Source: Gimesia benthica (GTDB taxonomy: Bacteria; Planctomycetota; Planctomycetia; Planctomycetales; Planctomycetaceae). Taken from it: a DNA stretch of 64,000 nucleotides. The position numbers and the translations under genes were made by a program. Shown here piece after piece: positions 8,754 to 17,373 of this stretch. Below the pieces are notes generated by a model, which saw only the letters and a program-made list of their open reading frames with translations, searched no databases and was not told where the DNA came from. The stretch is from NCBI RefSeq assembly GCF_009720525.1, contig NZ_CP043930.1, positions 186,001-250,000 on the forward strand, read 5' to 3'. Numbering within the stretch: position 1 is the stretch's first letter; the number at the start of each line of letters is the position of its first letter.

Positions 8754-9484
8754 TGGAGCAGGCAGCCACTCCTCTCTCGGTCATCGTCCCTGTCTACAAC
8801 GAGGACGAAAACTTCCCCCGCCTGATCGATGCCATCGACCAGCGGCTGCCGCAACCTTTCCGCGTGCTGGTTGTCTACGACTTTGACGAAGACACCACGG
8901 TTCCCGTGGCCCGCGAACTGGCGACCACGCGTCCCTATCTCTCACTGGTCAAAAACGAACTGGGCAGGGGACCCGCGAATGCCATCCGGGCCGGCTTCCA
9001 GGCAGCAGACAACGGACCGGCCCTGGTCATCATGGCCGACCTCTCCGACGACCTCAACGATGTCGCACCCATGCTCGAGCTTTATCATTCTGGATGCCGG
9101 ATCGTCTGCGCCTCACGTTATATGCAGGGAGGCAGGCAACTCGGCGGTCCGCTGCTCAAACGCACGCTCAGCCGCCTGGCGGGACTCTCACTCTATTACC
9201 TGGTCGGCTTCCCCACCCACGACGCGACCAATAATTTCCGCCTGTATGACGCCGCCCTGGTCAATGAACTGCAGATCGAAAGCGAGCAGGGCTTCGAAAT
9301 CGCCCTGGAGTTGACCGCCAAGGCCTTTGTCCGCGGCGAACAGATCGGCGAGATTCCCACCACCTGGAAAGACCGCGACGCCGGCGAGTCCCGCTTTCAG
9401 CTCTTCCGCTGGCTCCCCAAATACTTCCGCTGGTATCGCTACGCCCTCTTCGGCCGCTGGTTCGGCAGGAAAAAACAGCGCTGA
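8753..9484 (+). CDS. Family 2 glycosyltransferase, polyprenyl-phosphate mannosyltransferase (DPM1) type
   Basis: The 243-residue product has the GT-A fold of family 2: LSVIVPVYNEDENFPRLID at the N-terminus, VVYDFDEDTT, the GRGPANAIRAGF helix, and MADLSDD as the metal-binding acidic motif. The later block FRLYDAALV and ALELTAKA resembles the DPM1/polyprenol-phosphate sugar synthases. No C-terminal membrane helices follow, so it is the short, single-domain form. Such an enzyme makes the lipid-linked sugar donor that the GT39-type enzyme at the head of this operon would use, which fits the pairing. The start overlaps the epimerase stop by one base. Confidence 0.8.
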   Translation: MEQAATPLSVIVPVYNEDENFPRLIDAIDQRLPQPFRVLVVYDFDEDTTVPVARELATTRPYLSLVKNELGRGPANAIRAGFQAADNGPALVIMADLSDDLNDVAPMLELYHSGCRIVCASRYMQGGRQLGGPLLKRTLSRLAGLSLYYLVGFPTHDATNNFRLYDAALVNELQIESEQGFEIALELTAKAFVRGEQIGEIPTTWKDRDAGESRFQLFRWLPKYFRWYRYALFGRWFGRKKQR

Positions 9485-9498
9485 TTGAAACTTACTTT

Positions 9499-9972
9499 TT
9501 AATCAATGCCCTGCCAGGTAAATTCCACGTGCCCGGTATCCTTGTTATAAATCAGCTCTTCCCGTTCGTGCACGAAGTATTCTGAAAACTCGCGATGATA
9601 ACGTTCCAGAAATCCCATATCTTCCTGCCGCTGGAGACCACGTTTCAGAATCCGCTGCACCGTCTCACGGCTCCCATTAAACGACAGCCGGATCTGTCCC
9701 GCATCCCCCAGGATCCATGTAGAAGACTTCAACTCGCAGACATCAGCTGGTGGGGCAAAGCCAAGCTGCCGTTCAAAGACGGCGGCTGGACGTGATAACC
9801 CGTATTGCCAGATTCCCAGGGCACTGCAGTAAATCACAAACGCCCCCAGCAGCCACCGCCACTTTCGATTGACACGCAATAGAGATAACGCCCCCATCAA
9901 AATCAGCGCAATGATTGCAAATCCGATCGTGAATAAAATCAACAGAAAGATGATGTTTGCGAATACAGCCAT
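9499..9972 (-). CDS. Hypothetical protein with two N-terminal membrane helices
   Basis: The 157-residue product has two hydrophobic segments near its N-terminus (about residues 5-31 and 39-58), then a soluble domain with many charged residues and several aromatic positions. No family is recognised. The gene is convergent with the polysaccharide operon, its stop lying 14 bases from that of the family 2 glycosyltransferase. The ribosome site is weak (GACGGG directly before the ATG). Codon use matches the neighbours, which is the main reason for accepting it. Confidence 0.5.
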   Translation of the reverse strand: MAVFANIIFLLILFTIGFAIIALILMGALSLLRVNRKWRWLLGAFVIYCSALGIWQYGLSRPAAVFERQLGFAPPADVCELKSSTWILGDAGQIRLSFNGSRETVQRILKRGLQRQEDMGFLERYHREFSEYFVHEREELIYNKDTGHVEFTWQGID

Positions 9973-10133
9973 CCCGTCATGATAAAAGAGCAGGGGAGAC
10001 TGTCAATTGCTGTTCGCTGCAGCGGATCTTTCGACATCTGCTCTATTTCGACCTGTCGATATTCTCCCGGCCTGCTGTGTAGCGTAAAATAAGTCCCAGC
10101 GCGAATTTTCCTCTCTGCAGATCAAGCGAACTC

Positions 10134-10730
10134 ATGAACGAAACAGCCCCCGTAACGACCAAATCTCCCAAAAGTAATCTCAGAATTTATGTAATCATCC
10201 TGCTCATTATTCTGGGAGTCGCCGGCTGTGTGCAGTTGAGCCATTATTATGTCAGTCTGCCGGAAATCGATCGGCTGGGAGCTTCCGGCCATATGAAACA
10301 AGAGGCAGAGCGGGCAGTCCGGTTAGCGCAAGACGTATTTCAGGTCGACCTGGATTACTCACCCGAATCCGTTGAGCAAGTAGAACAGATTCTGGCCAAA
10401 TCGCGGGAACACTATCTTCAGGATCCAAACGCGGACCGCTCGATCACGCCGTCTGCGCGGAGCTATCTCTGGGGAGCCTATCTTGGCGAGGTGATTAAAA
10501 CAGTCAAGCCGAGTGAATGGAAATACGATCCCGAAACAGAAGCCGTCACACTCCAACTCACTGAGGAGGCCGGACAGCCTGTAATCAATCCCATGCGCTG
10601 GTGTTATCAGCGCATTGCCAGAGGCGAGCCGGAAGATAATGTGTGGTGCAACTTCCTGCTGGTCACGGTCGAGCCCGACCCCAGCCAGTTGCGTAACACG
10701 CCTCCGCAGCAGGGGGTACCAGGCCAATAG
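10134..10730 (+). CDS. Hypothetical membrane-anchored protein
   Basis: The 198-residue product has a short polar N-terminus, one membrane segment at about residues 17-35 (ending VAGCVQL, which could also be read as a poor lipobox), and a soluble remainder of about 160 residues. The soluble part carries a helix-rich stretch with VEQVEQILAKSREHYL and a C-terminal Pro/Gln-rich tail. I do not recognise a family. It stands alone between two opposing genes, so it likely has its own promoter in the preceding 160 bases. The start ATG has only a weak ribosome site. Confidence 0.55.
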   Translation: MNETAPVTTKSPKSNLRIYVIILLIILGVAGCVQLSHYYVSLPEIDRLGASGHMKQEAERAVRLAQDVFQVDLDYSPESVEQVEQILAKSREHYLQDPNADRSITPSARSYLWGAYLGEVIKTVKPSEWKYDPETEAVTLQLTEEAGQPVINPMRWCYQRIARGEPEDNVWCNFLLVTVEPDPSQLRNTPPQQGVPGQ

Positions 10731-10757
10731 CCTGTCTGTTGCAAGGCGCCGATTCAA

Positions 10758-10988
10758 TCAATGTTCAGAGGGCTCTCGATTTGACTGCGCCTTCAACGCA
10801 GGCCACTCAGCGAAGGCGATAAAGAACAACAGGACGACATTCAACATCGGAACCAGAATCAACAGGCTGATCCAGCCCGGAAAGCCGGCATTGCTGCAAA
10901 TCATCCAGAAAGGAACCACTCCCAGCACTGCCATCGAACAGACAATCAACAGCTCAAAAAAACCAGGCATAAATGCAGCGACGCACAT
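10758..10988 (-). CDS. Small membrane protein
   Basis: I place the start at the ATG complementary to 10986-10988, because GGAGG lies six bases upstream; this gives 76 residues rather than the longer 86-residue frame. The protein has two hydrophobic helices (about residues 9-29 and 36-58) joined by a short loop with Pro-Gly, then a basic, polar C-terminal tail. No family is recognised. It is convergent with the membrane-anchored hypothetical to the left. Confidence 0.55.
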   Translation of the reverse strand: MCVAAFMPGFFELLIVCSMAVLGVVPFWMICSNAGFPGWISLLILVPMLNVVLLFFIAFAEWPALKAQSNREPSEH

Positions 10989-11148
10989 GGGATACCTCCG
11001 TTGGGCACAGTCATACATCCGCCATCATAGTCCGTGCAAACCGGCATTCAAGAACTATTTCCAGCCAGCATCCCCCAGACACGTCCAAACAGCGATAGAC
11101 AGATTCGCGCTCATCCGACTATGATTCCGGCCAGTAAATTTTCAGCAC

Positions 11149-11153
11149 GGAGG
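11149..11153 (+). promoter_or_regulatory. Strong Shine-Dalgarno GGAGG positioned for an ATT start codon
   Basis: GGAGG at 11149-11153 is followed, after the seven bases 11154-11160, by ATT at 11161. No ATG, GTG or TTG exists in this frame between the upstream stop (11122-11124) and codon 28 (ATG at 11242). The protein sequence after the ATT already looks like part of the domain, so this site decides the start of the next gene. Confidence 0.6.
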
Positions 11154-11160
11154 TTCTCTC

Positions 11161-11664
11161 ATTCCACTAACCCCGTTTCATTTCAGTCCCGGCCTGCTCA
11201 CCAAAGCCTGTGGTCCCCGTTCATTCTGGCTGACCTCCTTCATGGCGGCCAACGTGCTGATTGATGTGGAAGTGCTCTACTATATGAGCCGCAATGAACT
11301 GCCGCTCCACCGCAGTCTGCATACCTACCTGGGAGGCAGCGCTGCAGGTCTCGTGGCCGGTCTGCTGATGTGGGGACTCATACTGTTCCTGGCCCGACTC
11401 ATGCCCCCAACCTCACGCTGGAAACAGCGACTCGCGCAAACTTCCCAGACACGGCTGCTTTTACAGTCCCTCCTCGCTGGCTTGATCGGCGGAGTCTCTC
11501 ATGTCTTCCTCGACAGCCTGATGCACGCCGACATGCATCCCTTCTGGCCACTCGCTACCGGCAACGTGCTCGCAGGTTCGATCAGTGTCGCGGCGCTGCA
11601 TCTCGGCCTGGGACTGCTCGGCCTGTTCTCGATTTTTCTCTGGTTATTCCTGCGAGATCCGTAG
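11161..11664 (+). CDS. Integral membrane protein, probably initiated at an ATT codon
   Basis: From the ATT at 11161 the product has 167 residues. It opens with PLTPFHFSPGLLTKAC, then a stretch resembling metal-dependent hydrolase-like membrane proteins (LIDVEVLYYM, a His-rich HRSLHTYLGG loop, and HVFLDSLMHADMHPF). Three to four hydrophobic helices fill the rest. The paired His and Asp residues near membrane helices resemble YdjM/DUF4184-like families, but the match is only by eye. A start at the ATG 11242 would remove the first 27 residues, including the conserved-looking N-terminus, and has no good ribosome site. I therefore prefer the ATT start, with GGAGG seven bases ahead. Confidence 0.6.
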   Translation: MPLTPFHFSPGLLTKACGPRSFWLTSFMAANVLIDVEVLYYMSRNELPLHRSLHTYLGGSAAGLVAGLLMWGLILFLARLMPPTSRWKQRLAQTSQTRLLLQSLLAGLIGGVSHVFLDSLMHADMHPFWPLATGNVLAGSISVAALHLGLGLLGLFSIFLWLFLRDP

Positions 11665-11948
11665 TCTTAATTTGCACTGCACATTCATCTGAACAGGCTC
11701 TTCAAAAACCGTATTCTCAGCCGCCTTGCTGATCGATTGGCAGCCATTTCTCTGACGTCCCTGTCAAACCGCTGCACTCCCACACCTCACATAACCCACT
11801 GAAATACAGTCACTTACAACACACCCGACACTCAGTGGTCGTGAATGGCATGCGGTTCGCTTTTGCGAAAAGCATACAGAGAAGATTTGAAGCGCATCAA
11901 AATGATCGCAAGCTGATTCAGAGCAATCTGAGAAAAGGACATTCAACG

Positions 11949-14900
11949 ATGAACAGCGATAATGCTAATCTGGGTGAAACCAATCGTAATTCAGATGAGG
12001 ACGATGAACCGAGCAGTTTTCCGATCGTGGGCGTCGGTGCGTCAGCAGGTGGACTGGAATCCCTGGAGGAGCTGTTCACGAAAGTTCCCGTGAATAGCGG
12101 CATCGCTTTTGTCGTGGTACAACACCTGTCCCCGGATTTCAAAAGTGTAATGGATGAGCTTCTGGCGCGGCGGACTGACATCCCCATCCAACAGTCGGAA
12201 GATGGACTGCCGATCTCTCCCAATCGGATCTTTCTGATCCCGCCGAAGAAAGAGGCGATCCTCGCTGATGGACGTTTTCGTCTGCGAGACAAAGATCCCA
12301 AAGAAACCCTGACGCTACCCATTGATTATTTTTTCCGCTCACTGGCTCAGGAAGCAGGCTCCCGATCGATTGCGGTCGTGCTCTCGGGCAGTGGCAGCGA
12401 TGGTTCGCGCGGTATTCGCGACGTCCACGATGCGGGAGGACTGGTGATCTGTGAAAGTAATGAAACTGCAAAATTTGATGGAATGCCCCAGTCGGCACGA
12501 GAAACGGGACTGGTTGATCTGATCCTGAAACCAGCGGAAATTGCAGGGGCCATTGAAAAGCATGTCACCTTTCACAGCAACAGCCTGACTTCGAATCAGG
12601 TTGAAGAAAAACCGCTGGACGAGGGAGTCGAACTGATCTTCGGGCTCCTGAACCAGGAATACGGCATCGATTTTTCCCATTACAAGTCCAGCACCGTCGG
12701 CCGGAGAATTCAGCGTCGTCTGCTGATGCAGCAGGTCGATTCGATCAATGACTATGCAGAACAGCTGCGGGAGAATTCCCAGGAACTGAATTCGCTTTAC
12801 ATGGACCTGCTGATCGGCGTCACCCGTTTCTTCCGCGATCCGGAAGCGTTCTCGATTCTGGAAAAGAAGATCATTCCGAATCTGCTCGACAGTATCCCGC
12901 CTGAAGAAGAAATCCGTATCTGGATCGCCGCCTGCGCAACCGGGGAAGAAGCATATTCCATCGCGATTCTTTTCCACGAACAACTCGAAGAACGCAGCCG
13001 CCCCATCAACATCAAGATCTTTGCCACCGATGCACATAAAGCCTCACTCGAGTTTGCCAGTGCGGGTAACTATGAAGAAGACGCCTTCAAGGAAGTTTCC
13101 GACAGACGTCTGAAACGCTACTTCAATAAAACACAGAAGGGTTACTCTGTCGATCCGGACCTGCGTAAAATGATCGTCTTCGCACCCCATAACGTGTTGA
13201 AAGACGCTCCCTTTACCAAGCTGGATCTCATCTCCTGCCGGAACCTGCTGATCTATTTCCAGAGCCGGGCACAGAAACGGGCTCTGTCCCTGTTCCACTT
13301 TGGCCTCAAAGCCAACGGCATTCTCATGCTGGGCCCCAGTGAGTCCCCCGGGGAACTCTCAGATGAGTTTGAAGTGATCGATGGACACTGGAAGCTATAC
13401 CACAAACGTCGTGATATCCGTCTGCCCGCGGATATCCGAGGCCCGTTGACCCACACCAGTCTGACTTCAACCAAAGTCGAAGAAACCAGGCAGCCCGCAA
13501 CTAAGAAACGCGAACTGATGGATATCAGTCTGCTGGGTGCTTACGACTGGGTCCTCGCACATCACATGCCGGCTGCTGTCCTGATTGACGAATCCCGCGA
13601 ACTGCTGCACGTGTTCGGCGACGCGGAAAAATTCATGAAGATCCGCAAAGGCCGTCCGAGTAAAGACGCACTCGATCTGTTTACAGACGATCTCCGCACA
13701 GCGCTGCTGGCAGCCATGCAGAGCATCAGCAAAGACCAGGTTCCCGTCTGCTATAGCGGCATGCGCGTCGACTCGGGTAGTGCAGAGGGCCTGTATCGTG
13801 TCTCCATCGAGCCTGTCGAAAACAAACACGCGACTCAACAGCAGTTGTTGATTATGTTTGAAAAGATGGATGATGATGAAGCGGATACCAGCCGCGATTC
13901 GAGCTCCCACATGAAAGATTTCAGTTCGGAGCGCATCGCCCGGGAACGCATCAAGACTCTGGAAACCGAATTGCAGCACACCAAGGAAAGTCTGCAGGCC
14001 ACTGTTGAAGAACTGGAGACATCCAATGAAGAACTGCAGGCAGCGAACGAAGAATTGATCGCCTCCAACGAAGAGTTACAGAGCACTAACGAAGAGCTCC
14101 ATTCGGTCAATGAAGAACTCTATACCGTTAATGCCGAGTATCAGAACAAGATCAATGACCTGACGGACATGACCTCCGACCTGGACAGTCTGATGGAGAG
14201 TACCGATGTCGCGACCGTCTTCCTGGACGAAAACCTCTGCATTCGGAAATTCACTCCCCAGATCGGACCCATTTTCAAGCTGATGTCGCACGACATGGGC
14301 CGCTGCATTGACAGTTTCGCCCATCATATTGACCGCCCCGGTTTAATCAAAGAGATTCGAAATGTATTGCGGACAGGAGAACCGCTCGAAGAAGAAGTCC
14401 AGGATGATGAGGGACGCTGGATGTATCTACGCGTCCTGCCGTACCGCTCCAAGCGGGATCTGAAGGGCGTTGTACTGACTCTCATCGATATTAACACTCT
14501 GAAACGGACCCAGGATTCGCTGGCTGCGGCAGTCAAAAATCGCGAACAGTTCCTGGCCATGCTGTCTCATGAACTTCGCAACCCCATCAGTGCTGTCTTC
14601 AGTGCGTCTCGATTATTGAACAATCGCATCAGCGAAACTGAAGAATCGCAGAAAGCGGTTTCCGTCATCCAGAGACAGGCCGCTCACATGGCACGCCTGC
14701 TGGACGACCTGCTGAATATTTCACGCATGACCCAGGACAAACTGGAACTCCGTAAGAAGAAGTTTGATCTGCATGATCCCCTGCAGGAAGCCATCGAGTC
14801 GATGCTGCCTTCCATCAAACAGCAGGACCAGGAACTGGAACTGAATATCACAGACGATCCGCTGAACCTCTATGGGGATGAAGACCGCTTAAGGCAGGTC

Positions 14901-15692
14901 GTCGTGAATTTACTCGACAATGCAGTAAAATACTCATTTCGGGGCGATGTCATTCGAATGAATGTCCGCAAGGAGTCGGATGGTGCCGTTCTGGAATTAA
15001 AAGATAACGGTAAAGGGATCTCTAGCGAGATGATGGAAACCATCTTTGAACCGTTCGTCCAGTCGCATCGCACTCACGATGATCAGGATGGCGGCATGGG
15101 CGTTGGTCTCTCCCTGGTCAAATTCATCATCGATGGGCACGATGGCGACATTCAGGTCAAAAGCAAAGGCATCAATCGGGGTAGTGTCTTCTCGATTCGT
15201 CTGCCATTGCTGGAGCAACAGGATCTCAGCCAGATTGATGAAACATCCAATGGGGGGAACGGCAAATCGAAACCCTCAGAGGGGAACGGAAAATCGAGCA
15301 GTCACTCTCATCGCGAACAGTCCAGGCAACAGATCCGCAGCGTTGTGGTCATTGAAGACCAGCAGGACAACCGCGAGATGCTGAATGCCTTACTGGGCAT
15401 GGAAGGTTTCGACGTGAGTACCGCGGAGAACGGTAAAACAGGTCTCCAGCTCATTCGAAATACCGATCCCGATGCAGCAGTAATCGACCTGGGACTCCCC
15501 GTACTCAATGGTAATGAAGTCGCCCGCACACTACGATCCGAACGCGGTGACGACCTGTTTCTAATCGCCTTAACGGGCTATGGTCAGCCAGAAGACATCC
15601 AACGTGCAAAAGAGGCGGGATTCGACGAATACCTGGTCAAACCTTTGGACCTCGACCGACTGTTAGCCTTGCTCAAAAAAAGCGGTAATTAG
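11949..15692 (+). CDS. CheB-CheR-PAS-histidine kinase-receiver hybrid signalling protein
   Basis: Start chosen at ATG 11949 (AAAAGGA eight bases upstream), giving 1247 residues. Domains in order: CheB methylesterase (about 24-215, catalytic Ser in GVGASAGG near 32, His in QHLSP, Asp in GSGSDGSRG); CheR methyltransferase (about 225-500, SAM motif [11 protein letters not shown] near 328); a PAS-like region (545-660); a long coiled coil made of EELQxxNEEL repeats (about 664-739); a second PAS; HisKA with the phospho-His 874 in SHELRNP; HATPase; receiver with Asp 1180 and a KPLD lysine. All catalytic residues expected for each module are visible. Soluble, so the input is cytoplasmic. Its end overlaps the convergent CsrA-receiver gene by four bases. 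Confidence 0.9.
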   Translation: MNSDNANLGETNRNSDEDDEPSSFPIVGVGASAGGLESLEELFTKVPVNSGIAFVVVQHLSPDFKSVMDELLARRTDIPIQQSEDGLPISPNRIFLIPPKKEAILADGRFRLRDKDPKETLTLPIDYFFRSLAQEAGSRSIAVVLSGSGSDGSRGIRDVHDAGGLVICESNETAKFDGMPQSARETGLVDLILKPAEIAGAIEKHVTFHSNSLTSNQVEEKPLDEGVELIFGLLNQEYGIDFSHYKSSTVGRRIQRRLLMQQVDSINDYAEQLRENSQELNSLYMDLLIGVTRFFRDPEAFSILEKKIIPNLLDSIPPEEEIRIWIAACATGEEAYSIAILFHEQLEERSRPINIKIFATDAHKASLEFASAGNYEEDAFKEVSDRRLKRYFNKTQKGYSVDPDLRKMIVFAPHNVLKDAPFTKLDLISCRNLLIYFQSRAQKRALSLFHFGLKANGILMLGPSESPGELSDEFEVIDGHWKLYHKRRDIRLPADIRGPLTHTSLTSTKVEETRQPATKKRELMDISLLGAYDWVLAHHMPAAVLIDESRELLHVFGDAEKFMKIRKGRPSKDALDLFTDDLRTALLAAMQSISKDQVPVCYSGMRVDSGSAEGLYRVSIEPVENKHATQQQLLIMFEKMDDDEADTSRDSSSHMKDFSSERIARERIKTLETELQHTKESLQATVEELETSNEELQAANEELIASNEELQSTNEELHSVNEELYTVNAEYQNKINDLTDMTSDLDSLMESTDVATVFLDENLCIRKFTPQIGPIFKLMSHDMGRCIDSFAHHIDRPGLIKEIRNVLRTGEPLEEEVQDDEGRWMYLRVLPYRSKRDLKGVVLTLIDINTLKRTQDSLAAAVKNREQFLAMLSHELRNPISAVFSASRLLNNRISETEESQKAVSVIQRQAAHMARLLDDLLNISRMTQDKLELRKKKFDLHDPLQEAIESMLPSIKQQDQELELNITDDPLNLYGDEDRLRQVVVNLLDNAVKYSFRGDVIRMNVRKESDGAVLELKDNGKGISSEMMETIFEPFVQSHRTHDDQDGGMGVGLSLVKFIIDGHDGDIQVKSKGINRGSVFSIRLPLLEQQDLSQIDETSNGGNGKSKPSEGNGKSSSHSHREQSRQQIRSVVVIEDQQDNREMLNALLGMEGFDVSTAENGKTGLQLIRNTDPDAAVIDLGLPVLNGNEVARTLRSERGDDLFLIALTGYGQPEDIQRAKEAGFDEYLVKPLDLDRLLALLKKSGN

Positions 15693-16444
15693 ACCGTAGT
15701 GATTGAGCCAAACGTTTCCTGGCGAATCTGCCCGATCATACGTGCGGGATCCAGCGGCTTCTTGAACCAGCCATCCACACCTTCAGGACCGATGGCTACG
15801 CCGGCTTCACGAGGATCAGCACCACTGACGCCGAATACTTTCAGGTTTCGCATCCAGGGAGTTTGGCGGATGTGACGTACCGCCAGGGGACCATCACAGA
15901 CAGGCATCGCCATATCCAGCAAAACCACATCCGGCAGTTGATGTTCCTGCAGGTATTCCAGTGCCTCAACACCATCGCCGGCGGTCTCGACATCATAACC
16001 GAACGATTTCAGGCAGGACGCTAAAAGTTCGCGTTCGTTGCGATCATCGTCGACCAGCAGGGCACGCAACTTCTGTGGCGAGCGTTGCGCGGCCATGATT
16101 TTCTCAGCTTCTTTAAAGCCTTCCACCACGGTCTCCAGAGTTTTAGCTGCCTCAGCGTTATCGCCCTGATGAATCTGTAACTGAGCCAGGTAGACTGCCA
16201 ACCGTGCTGTGTTCAACCGGTTTCGCAGATCATGCTGACTCTTATTGACGAGCATGGAAGGTCGGTCAGCAAATGAGGTCGCGCTTCCTTGATTGGTAGC
16301 AACTTCCTCTCTCAAAATTTCCAGTTCACGAGGGGCATCAATGCCGATTTTGGCAACACCGCCTCGGATCTTAAGCACATTGATCGTGACACCGATGGAG
16401 GGAAAAACGATCTTTTGATCGGGACGTCTCGACAGTACGAGCAT
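15689..16444 (-). CDS. CsrA RNA-binding domain fused to a histidine-containing helix pair and a receiver domain
   Basis: The 251-residue product begins with a complete CsrA: MLVLSRRPDQKIVF, the IGIDAPRE strand and LREEV, with the RNA-contacting Leu 4 and Arg 45 both present. Residues 64-118 are a predicted helical hairpin whose first helix carries QHDLRNRL (His 71), like the H-box of histidine kinases; no ATPase domain follows. Residues 126-245 are a receiver with acidic pocket Asp 132-134, phospho-acceptor Asp 177 (LLDMAMP), Ser 207 and Lys 229 (FKKP). Ordinary CsrA has about 60-75 residues, so this is a fusion and not a read-through: it is one open frame with normal codon use. It likely lets phosphorylation control mRNA binding. 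It lies convergent to the CheB-CheR kinase, the obvious candidate partner. Confidence 0.88.
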   Translation of the reverse strand: MLVLSRRPDQKIVFPSIGVTINVLKIRGGVAKIGIDAPRELEILREEVATNQGSATSFADRPSMLVNKSQHDLRNRLNTARLAVYLAQLQIHQGDNAEAAKTLETVVEGFKEAEKIMAAQRSPQKLRALLVDDDRNERELLASCLKSFGYDVETAGDGVEALEYLQEHQLPDVVLLDMAMPVCDGPLAVRHIRQTPWMRNLKVFGVSGADPREAGVAIGPEGVDGWFKKPLDPARMIGQIRQETFGSITTV

Positions 16445-17012
16445 TGTTCGGTTCCTTTCCTGATCGAAATCGAACCATCTGGTTTCAACTTCGCATCTTT
16501 TCTTCGGATCACTGACCTGTGACGAGCGAGGTAAGCGGCGACGTCTTGTCGGCTTTCTCGCTATCAGTGAGCTTGAAGGGAATCCGTTCCGTTACACTTA
16601 CCGCGTCTGGAGTTTATGCCTCAGAATCAGATTGTCAATACAGGATCGTAAATAACCCTGAATCAAACTTATTTTCTGAATTCACAATCAGATTCGTTAC
16701 TCTCTCCAGTCATCTACCAAAATCATACCGATCACACTTTGAGTCTGTTATGACAGCTTGAAGAATGACTACATCTGTAGCAGCTCGTCTCGTTTGAAAT
16801 CAATAGGGCTGCACTACGACATTCTTACGCAGTGATCAATTTATTGATTTTGTTTTTTTTCAAGTACGGTCAAAACACACGATCTCAAAGACGATGTCCA
16901 ACAGTTTAAGAAACACACACTCGAAGCAAGCGTGTTGACAGCTGAACATTCTACGACCAGAATAGCGTTCATTGTCCTTTCTGAATTCCCCGATCCATTC
17001 GCAGGACCAGTC
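16445..17012. other. Intergenic region between the CsrA fusion and a small membrane protein
   Basis: The region is AT-richer than its flanks and has no convincing gene; the 80-codon frame at 16519-16761 lacks a ribosome site and any recognisable motif. On the minus strand the CsrA-fusion leader carries AGGAAAGGA just before the start. A five-base repeat, GGTTC 16450-16454 and GAACC 16472-16476, could fold so that an AGGA motif sits in the loop. Divergent promoters must lie here. Confidence 0.5.
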
Positions 17013-17222
17013 ATGAGCGATCCGCAGCAGCCCATCAACTACCGCCTGTTTATTCCCCTGATGATGATTTTCATGAGCGGTTACCTGTTCATGAAAGGTC
17101 CCTCCGCTAACACTGCCCAACTCCTGTTCCGCGTAGGTACCCTGGCCGTGGGACTGATGCTCCTGCTGTTTCTCAATCTCCCCAAATCAAAATCAAATGC
17201 AGAGAAAGATAAAGGAGAGTGA
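17013..17222 (+). CDS. Small membrane protein, 69 residues
   Basis: The chosen start ATG at 17013 has AGGA about nine bases upstream; the longer frame to 16932 adds a polar segment without a ribosome site. The product has a polar N-terminus (MSDPQQPINYRLF), two hydrophobic helices (about residues 12-27 and 35-56) and a Lys/Glu-rich tail. No family is recognised. Its end is followed immediately by a small open frame with coding-like codon use and then by the DUF2071 gene, and the three may form one transcript. Confidence 0.5.
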   Translation: MSDPQQPINYRLFIPLMMIFMSGYLFMKGPSANTAQLLFRVGTLAVGLMLLLFLNLPKSKSNAEKDKGE

Positions 17223-17344
17223 CATGTCCCCCCACAGGTACCGACCGACACCAGGCCTACGATCTGGCGACCCCTTATGTCGAACATGCCTCCCGCTATA
17301 AATTTCGCAACCTTAAAGATCACACAGCACTCGTGCCCGGTTAA
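17219..17344 (+). CDS. Possible 41-codon gene or frameshifted small gene
   Basis: From a GTG at 17219 this frame gives 41 residues ending YKFRNLKDHTALVPG. Codon use is typical of the window (GCC TAC GAT CTG GCG ACC). The best-placed start, however, is ATG 17224 with AAGGAG six bases upstream, which is in another frame and stops after 25 codons. A run of six C at 17228-17233 lies between the two: losing one C would join the ATG to the coding-like frame (39 residues). The product is unknown, and either reading is tentative. Confidence 0.3.
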   Translation: MTCPPTGTDRHQAYDLATPYVEHASRYKFRNLKDHTALVPG

Positions 17345-17373
17345 ATCACTTACTTCGTCTTCTGATAATCCCG

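Noticed and set aside
12339-13037. Minus-strand frame opposite the CheB-CheR region
   Set aside because: The plus strand has catalytic CheB and CheR motifs; the antisense product shows no domain.
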